Source: an uncultured Caulobacter sp. (lineage in GTDB: Bacteria; Pseudomonadota; Alphaproteobacteria; Caulobacterales; Caulobacteraceae). Taken from it: a stretch of 64,000 nucleotides of DNA. This document shows positions 60,106 through 64,000 of this stretch, piece by piece. The stretch covers positions 205,631 to 269,630 of the forward strand of contig CAJYMH010000006.1 in assembly GCA_913776195.1 (NCBI GenBank). Reading direction: 5' to 3'. Made by a program: the position numbers and the translations under genes. The notes under the pieces were generated by a model that saw only the letters and a list, made by a program, of their open reading frames with translations, ran no database searches and was not told the origin of the DNA. The number at the start of each line of letters is the position of its first letter. The stretch's first letter is position 1.

Positions 60106-60462
60106 TTAAGCGGCCATCATCCGTTCGACCTCACCCACGATTTCCCGCAGGTGAATAGGCTTGGACAGCACCTTGGCGCCGGCCGGCGTACGGTCGGCGG
60201 CGGCCAGGGCGACGGCGGCGAAACCGGTGATGAACATGATGCGCATGTCGGGCTGGCGGGCGGCCGCTTGGCGAGCCACCTCGATCCCGTCCATGCCGGG
60301 CATGACGATGTCGGTCAGCAGCAGATCCCAGTTTTCACTGAGATGGGTGACCGCTTCTTCGCCGTCGGCGCAGGCGGTGACTTCATAGCCGGCGCGCTCC
60401 AGGGCGCGGGCTAGGAAGCCGCGCAGGGAGTCGTCGTCTTCGGCGAGCAGGATCTTGGGCAT
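60106..60462 (-). CDS. cpdR: Single-domain response regulator CpdR
   Basis: CpdR, when unphosphorylated, recruits ClpXP to the cell pole and starts the adaptor cascade that degrades CtrA and PdeA. The 118-aa protein is only a receiver domain: acidic pocket in LLAEDDDSLRG, phosphorylated Asp51 in LLLTDIVMPGMDG, and the conserved Lys in SKPIHLREIVGEVERMM, close to Caulobacter CpdR. It is divergent from the amidohydrolase gene. Confidence 0.9.
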   Translation of the reverse strand: MPKILLAEDDDSLRGFLARALERAGYEVTACADGEEAVTHLSENWDLLLTDIVMPGMDGIEVARQAAARQPDMRIMFITGFAAVALAAADRTPAGAKVLSKPIHLREIVGEVERMMAA

Positions 60463-60585
60463 GGCTTTTTGGGCTCGATGAGAGATTCGTAGGCTATTCT
60501 AGGCCACGGTCCGTAAATCGCCCATAAAGCCCGGCGGCTATCCACAGGCCTGCGACTCTTTAACCTTAACGGACGCGGAGGAACC

Positions 60586-61482
60586 TTGAGCACGGCGCCC
60601 CTGACCGCAGACGAGACCGAGGCCGCGCAGGCTCCGTTTCAGGTCCTGCGCGCCGGTTCGCCGCCGCCGACGCCGCTGGTTTTCGCCTCGCCCCACTCCG
60701 GCCGCGTCTATCCCGCCGAGATGATGGCGGCCTCCGCCCTGGGACCGCATGACATCCGAGTGTCCGAGGACGCTTTCGTGGATGAACTGATCGCGCCGGC
60801 GCCGTCCAAGGGCGCGACGGTGATCCAGGCCACCTTCGCCCGAGCCTATGTGGACTTGAACCGGGAAGCCTGGGAGCTGGACCCGGCCATGTTCGAGGAC
60901 GAGTTGCCGGAATTCGCGCGCGGCCGGTCGGCGCGCGTGGCCGCAGGGCTGGGCTCCATCGCCCGGGTGGTGGCGGAAGGCCGCGAGATCTATTCGCGCA
61001 AGCTGAACTTCGCCGAAGCCAAGCAGCGGATCGAGACCGCCCACGGCCCCTATCATGACGCCTTGGCCCATCTGCTGGCCGAGTCGCGGGCGGCGCATGG
61101 GGTGGCCGTGCTGATCGACTGGCACTCCATGCCGTCGGCCGCCGCCGCGTCAGGCGGGGTAAAGGGCGCCAAGCCCACGGACATCGTGCTGGGCGACCGC
61201 TACGGCTCCTCCTGCGCGCCGGAACTGACGCGGCTGGCGGAGAAGACCCTCACCGCCCTGGGCTATCGCGTGGCGCGGAACGCTCCCTACGCCGGCGGCT
61301 GGACCACGGAGCATTATGGGCGGCCGCATCTGCGGACCCACGCACTGCAGATCGAGCTAAGTCGCGCACTCTATATGGACGAGATGACTTTGACGGCGAC
61401 CAACGGGCTGAAGCGCCTGCGCCGCGATATCGGCAGACTGACCGAAGCCATCGCAGCGACTGACTGGTCGAAGCTGCGCTGA
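60586..61482 (+). CDS. N-formylglutamate amidohydrolase family protein
   Basis: Enzymes of this family remove formyl groups from N-formylglutamate in histidine breakdown or from formyl-peptides. SFASPHSGRVYPAEM-type N-terminal motif (here VFASPHSGRVYPAEMMA), FARAYVDLNREAWELDPAMF, VLIDWHSMPSAA and the HYGRPHLRTHALQIELSRAL region carry the metal ligands. The start is TTG 60586 after GCGGAGGAA. The length is 298 aa. No hut genes are nearby. The pairing with cpdR is common in alphaproteobacteria. Confidence 0.88.
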   Translation: MSTAPLTADETEAAQAPFQVLRAGSPPPTPLVFASPHSGRVYPAEMMAASALGPHDIRVSEDAFVDELIAPAPSKGATVIQATFARAYVDLNREAWELDPAMFEDELPEFARGRSARVAAGLGSIARVVAEGREIYSRKLNFAEAKQRIETAHGPYHDALAHLLAESRAAHGVAVLIDWHSMPSAAAASGGVKGAKPTDIVLGDRYGSSCAPELTRLAEKTLTALGYRVARNAPYAGGWTTEHYGRPHLRTHALQIELSRALYMDEMTLTATNGLKRLRRDIGRLTEAIAATDWSKLR

Positions 61483-61526
61483 TCGCCGCAATTTCGCTGC
61501 TAGCCCGTGTTCGGCTGGGCTCAGAC

Positions 61527-61557
61527 CAAAAAAAAGCGGCGCCAAACGGCGCCGCAG
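61527..61557 (-). terminator. Rho-independent terminator of the small RNA candidate
   Basis: Perfect 8-bp stem GCGGCGCC / GGCGCCGC with a 4-nt loop and an uninterrupted run of eight T on the minus strand. No minus-strand protein gene lies upstream within 2 kb, so it must end a non-coding transcript. Confidence 0.9.
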
Positions 61558-61609
61558 TTCATTAGGGAGGAAACGCCCAGGAAGGGCAGAGGCGACAGCG
61601 CCGCCTCAC
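61528..61609 (-). ncRNA. Small regulatory RNA candidate with a CU-rich anti-SD stretch
   Basis: In the gene-free stretch between the amidohydrolase gene and typA, the minus strand has a full transcription unit. A sigma-70-type promoter (TTGATG, 17 nt, TATAAA) points to a start near 61,609. The transcript would be about 82 nt. It has a first hairpin GAGGCG-loop-CGCCTC, a second GCCC-UUCCU-GGGC, a single-stranded UUUCCUCCCUAAUGAA (complementary to Shine-Dalgarno sequences) and a terminator, GCGGCGCC-GTTT-GGCGCCGC followed by about eight T. No ORF fits. Hfq-type trans-acting RNA is the simplest reading. Targets unknown. Confidence 0.7.
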
Positions 61610-61616
61610 AAGGATG

Positions 61617-61645
61617 TTTATAGGGTGCGGCGCACAAAGCATCAA
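61617..61645 (-). promoter_or_regulatory. Promoter of the small RNA candidate
   Basis: TTGATG (61,645-61,640) and TATAAA (61,622-61,617) on the minus strand, with exactly 17 nt between. The -10 context CTATAAAC also fits the Caulobacter housekeeping form GCTANAWC. Confidence 0.7.
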
Positions 61646-61753
61646 GCGCTTTTTTGCACTCGGTAGCAGAAAATTCTTCGGGCACTTTCAGAAACCCTTA
61701 CGTATCAATGGATATATCCGGGACGGCGTTATCCCACCGGATTCGCAGGATTT

Positions 61754-61768
61754 TGCTGCATTGCAGCA
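61754..61768. promoter_or_regulatory. Operator-like palindrome before typA
   Basis: TGCTGCA-T-TGCAGCA is a perfect 7+1+7 inverted repeat in the AT-richer part of the typA upstream region. A second palindrome, GACAGCGCTGTC, lies at 61,847-61,858. Between 61,650 and 61,950 no gene is seen. The protein that would bind is unknown. Confidence 0.4.
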
Positions 61769-61950
61769 TTTGCTTAAATCTCAAGCACCAGCCCGAAGCG
61801 CCTGAAAAATAAGCGCTTTCTTGATGACACCGGTGGCATGGCAATAGACAGCGCTGTCATCTCAATTTGCGCCGCACTGGCGTATCTCCGCGCTTTCAGG
61901 TAGAAGCCCGCGCCTTCTCCCCTCCGCGCTCCCCGAAAGTCCGCACTCTT

Positions 61951-63783
61951 ATGTCTATGCGAAACATCGCCATCATCGCGCACGTCGACCATGGCAAAAC
62001 GACTCTGGTCGATCAGCTTCTTGCCCAGTCCGGCGTGTTCCGAGCCAATGAGGCGACCACCGAGCGCGCGATGGACTCCAACGACCAAGAGCGCGAGCGC
62101 GGCATCACCATCCTGGCCAAGTGCACGTCCGTTCTGTGGAACGGCAAGGCCGGCGAAACCCGCATCAACATCATCGACACGCCCGGCCACGCCGACTTCG
62201 GCGGCGAGGTGGAGCGGATTCTGGGCATGGTGGACGGTTGCGTCATCTTGGTTGACGCCGAAGAGGGCGTCATGCCCCAGACCAAGTTCGTGCTGACCAA
62301 GGCGCTGAAGATGGGCCTGCGCCCGATCCTCTGCATCAACAAGGTGGATCGCCCGCACGCCGATCCGGACCGGGTGCACCTGGAAACCATCGAGCTGTTC
62401 GAAGCCATCGGCGCGACCCCGGAGCAGCTGGACTTCCCGCACATCTACGCCTCTGGCCGTAACGGCTGGGCCACCATGGACCTGGACCAGAAGTCCGACA
62501 CCCTGGCGCCTCTGTTTGACCTGATCGTCGACCACGTGCCGCCGCCGGCCGTGGCCGCGAACAAGGACAAGCCGTTCCGTATCCTGAACGTGCTGATCGA
62601 GAGCGATCCGTTCCTGGGCCGCATCCTCACCGGCCGTATCGAGAGCGGCAAGGCCGTCCCCGGCATGGCCATCAAGGCTCTCGACCGCGATGGCAAGCAG
62701 ATCGAACAGGGCCGCATCACCAAGGTGCTGGCCTTCCGCGGCCTGAAGCGCCAGCCCCTGGACGAGGGCTCGGAGGCGGGCGACATCGTCGCCATCGCCG
62801 GCATGTCCAAGGCGACCGTGGCCGACACCCTGTGCGCCCTGGAAGTGATGGAGCCGCTGGACGCCCAGCCGATCGATCCGCCGACCATCTCCATGACCGT
62901 GGGCGTGAACGACAGCCCGCTGGCCGGCCGCGAAGGCGACAAGGTCCAAAGCCGCGTCATCCGCGACCGCCTGCTGAAGGAAGCCGAGGCCAACGTCGCC
63001 ATCCGCGTGACCGAGACTGCGGGCGCCGACGCCTATGAAGTCGCCGGCCGCGGCGAACTGCAGCTGGGCGTGCTGGTCGAGAACATGCGCCGCGAAGGCT
63101 TCGAACTGTCGATCTCGCGCCCGCGCGTGGTCTATCAGACCGGCGAGAACGGCGAGCGCCTGGAGCCGATCGAAGACGTCGTCATCGACGTGGACGACGA
63201 GTACAGCGGCGTGGTCATCGAGAAGCTGTCGACCCGCAAGGCAGAGCTGAAGGACATGGGCCCGTCGGGCGCCGGCAAGACCCGCATCCAGTTGGCCTGC
63301 CCGTCGCGTTCGCTGATCGGCTACCAGGGCGAGTTCCTGACCGACACGCGCGGTTCGGGCGTGCTGAACCGCGTGTTCAGCCACTATGAGCCGTACAAGG
63401 GCGCGATCGAAGGCCGCCCGAAGGGCGTGCTGGTGTCCAACTCCGACGGCGAGACGGCCGCTTACGCCCTGTGGAACCTGGAAGAGCGCGGCGTGATGTT
63501 CGTCGGCGCCGGCGAGAAGACCTATCAGGGCATGATCATCGGCGAAAACTCGCGTTCGGACGACCTGGACGTGAACCCGATCAAGGGCAAGCAGCTGACC
63601 AACGTCCGCGCCTCGGGCAAGGACGAGGCCGTGCGCCTGACCCCGCCGCGCCGTCCGTCCCTGGAGCAGGCCATCGCCTATATCGAGAGCGATGAACTGG
63701 TCGAGGTGACGCCGAAGTCGATCCGCCTGCGCAAGCAGGTGCTGAACCCCTCCTTCCGCAAGCGTCGCGCCAAGGAAGACTAA
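61951..63783 (+). CDS. typA: Translational GTPase TypA/BipA
   Basis: BipA is a ribosome-binding GTPase needed for 50S assembly and growth in the cold. GTP-binding motifs are AHVDHGKTTLVDQLL (G1), RGITILAK (G2), DTPGHADFGGEV (G3) and NKVDRPHA (G4). The C-terminal part contains the BipA-specific SRSLIGYQGEFLTDTRGSGV and VSNSDGETAAYALWNLEERG. With ATG 61951 the product is 610 aa; a second Met at 61957 is possible. No good ribosome-binding site is visible before either. Confidence 0.96.
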   Translation: MSMRNIAIIAHVDHGKTTLVDQLLAQSGVFRANEATTERAMDSNDQERERGITILAKCTSVLWNGKAGETRINIIDTPGHADFGGEVERILGMVDGCVILVDAEEGVMPQTKFVLTKALKMGLRPILCINKVDRPHADPDRVHLETIELFEAIGATPEQLDFPHIYASGRNGWATMDLDQKSDTLAPLFDLIVDHVPPPAVAANKDKPFRILNVLIESDPFLGRILTGRIESGKAVPGMAIKALDRDGKQIEQGRITKVLAFRGLKRQPLDEGSEAGDIVAIAGMSKATVADTLCALEVMEPLDAQPIDPPTISMTVGVNDSPLAGREGDKVQSRVIRDRLLKEAEANVAIRVTETAGADAYEVAGRGELQLGVLVENMRREGFELSISRPRVVYQTGENGERLEPIEDVVIDVDDEYSGVVIEKLSTRKAELKDMGPSGAGKTRIQLACPSRSLIGYQGEFLTDTRGSGVLNRVFSHYEPYKGAIEGRPKGVLVSNSDGETAAYALWNLEERGVMFVGAGEKTYQGMIIGENSRSDDLDVNPIKGKQLTNVRASGKDEAVRLTPPRRPSLEQAIAYIESDELVEVTPKSIRLRKQVLNPSFRKRRAKED

Positions 63784-63789
63784 GATCAG

Positions 63790-63818
63790 AGGCCCCGGCG
63801 AAAGCCGGGGCCTTTTTC
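63790..63818 (+). terminator. Rho-independent terminator after typA
   Basis: AGGCCCCGGC-GAAA-GCCGGGGCC followed by TTTTT: a strong 10-bp stem with a GNRA-type loop. It also separates typA from the converging methyltransferase gene. Confidence 0.92.
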
Positions 63819-64000
63819 TTAGCCGAACAGGTCGCCCTGCGGCCCGGCGTCAGGCTTGCCGCCTTCGATGATCAGCATCTTCAGTTTGGTGTTGGAGCCG
63901 CCGGGGGCGGAGAAGCCGCCCAGCTTGCCGCCGGCCGCCATGACCCGGTGACAGGGCATGACGATGGGGAACGGATTGGCCCCCATGGCCTGGCCGATGG
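63819..64000 (-). CDS. Methylated-DNA--protein-cysteine methyltransferase, C-terminal part (runs off the window)
   Basis: The last 60 residues of the protein are visible: GQAMGANPFPIVMPCHRVMA then AGGKLGGFSAPGGSNTKLKM and a tail ending GDLFG. The PCHRV motif holds the active-site cysteine that takes alkyl groups from O6-alkylguanine. The start lies beyond base 64,000, so it cannot be told whether an Ada N-terminal domain is present. Confidence 0.9.
   Translation of the reverse strand, partial: IGQAMGANPFPIVMPCHRVMAAGGKLGGFSAPGGSNTKLKMLIIEGGKPDAGPQGDLFG

Noticed and set aside
61774..63384. A 536-codon minus-strand frame opposite typA
   Set aside because: It is the antisense of typA; the product is a His/Asp/Val-rich shadow without any recognisable domain.
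1..64000. CRISPR arrays, insertion sequences, integrases and toxin-antitoxin pairs
   Set aside because: None seen. Repeats are dispersed intergenic palindromes without regular spacing, and no transposase or cas-like protein is encoded.

Overview
The window is a 64-kb piece of a high-GC alphaproteobacterial chromosome. Its gene content points to the Caulobacteraceae (Caulobacter, Phenylobacterium, Brevundimonas and relatives): it carries zauP-zapA, sigF-nrsF, rcdA, trcR (DUF1013), a TacA-type sigma-54 regulator, gapR and cpdR, which together are typical of that family. No plasmid, integron or intact prophage functions are seen. Start codons are mostly ATG or GTG, with several TTG and two apparent CTG starts.

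Layout. 1-11.9 kb: a minus-strand block running yebC, an MgtC-like protein, ruvC-ruvA-ruvB, a shortened SEDS-like membrane protein, ybgC, tolQ-tolR-tolA-tolB-pal-cpoB, tilS and the start of ftsH; many of these genes overlap or nearly touch. 12-18.8 kb: ymdB, 5-formyl-THF cyclo-ligase, a small exported protein, a probable 6S RNA, zapA-zauP, then the glycolytic series gap, pgk, fba on the plus strand. 18.8-22.5 kb: sigF-nrsF facing an XRE regulator and a bufferin operon (DUF2282 precursor peptide, MNIO/DUF692 enzyme, DUF2063 partner), linked by three near-identical sigma-F-type promoters. 22.5-32.3 kb: an MHS-family transporter, a TspO-like protein, bfr-bfd with a Fur-type box, thiE, efp, suhB, a glycerophosphodiesterase, a methyltransferase and an ABC exporter.

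32.4-41.8 kb: ribosomal protein bL31, rcdA, a quinone oxidoreductase, trcR, ubiX between two DUF465 genes, purE-purK, a COQ9 homologue, rpsU with an apparent CTG start, an alpha/beta hydrolase and an M23 peptidase. 42-49.9 kb: the proton-translocating transhydrogenase operon (pntAA-pntAB-pntB), a short cytochrome oxidase subunit IV, hydrolases, a thioesterase and an M3 oligopeptidase. 50-59.1 kb: tacA, gapR, rpmJ, a lytic transglycosylase, an MFS transporter, motA, a lipoprotein, mnmC. 59.2-64 kb: a decayed phage-tail fragment (amber codon, frameshifts, a run of ten C) beside tRNA-Val(GAC), cpdR, an N-formylglutamate amidohydrolase, an unannotated minus-strand small-RNA candidate, typA/bipA and the end of an ogt-type methyltransferase gene.

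Most of the window is housekeeping: envelope integrity (Tol-Pal), Holliday-junction processing, glycolysis, translation and cell-cycle control. RcdA and CpdR belong to the ClpXP adaptor cascade that degrades CtrA; ZauP-ZapA focus the Z-ring; TacA links the CtrA/phosphorelay network to polar development; GapR binds overtwisted DNA. The parts most worth following up are the bufferin/sigF island, the small-RNA candidate at 61,528-61,609, the SEDS-like gene without the usual catalytic loop, the two non-canonical starts, the phage remnant, and two families of intergenic inverted repeats.
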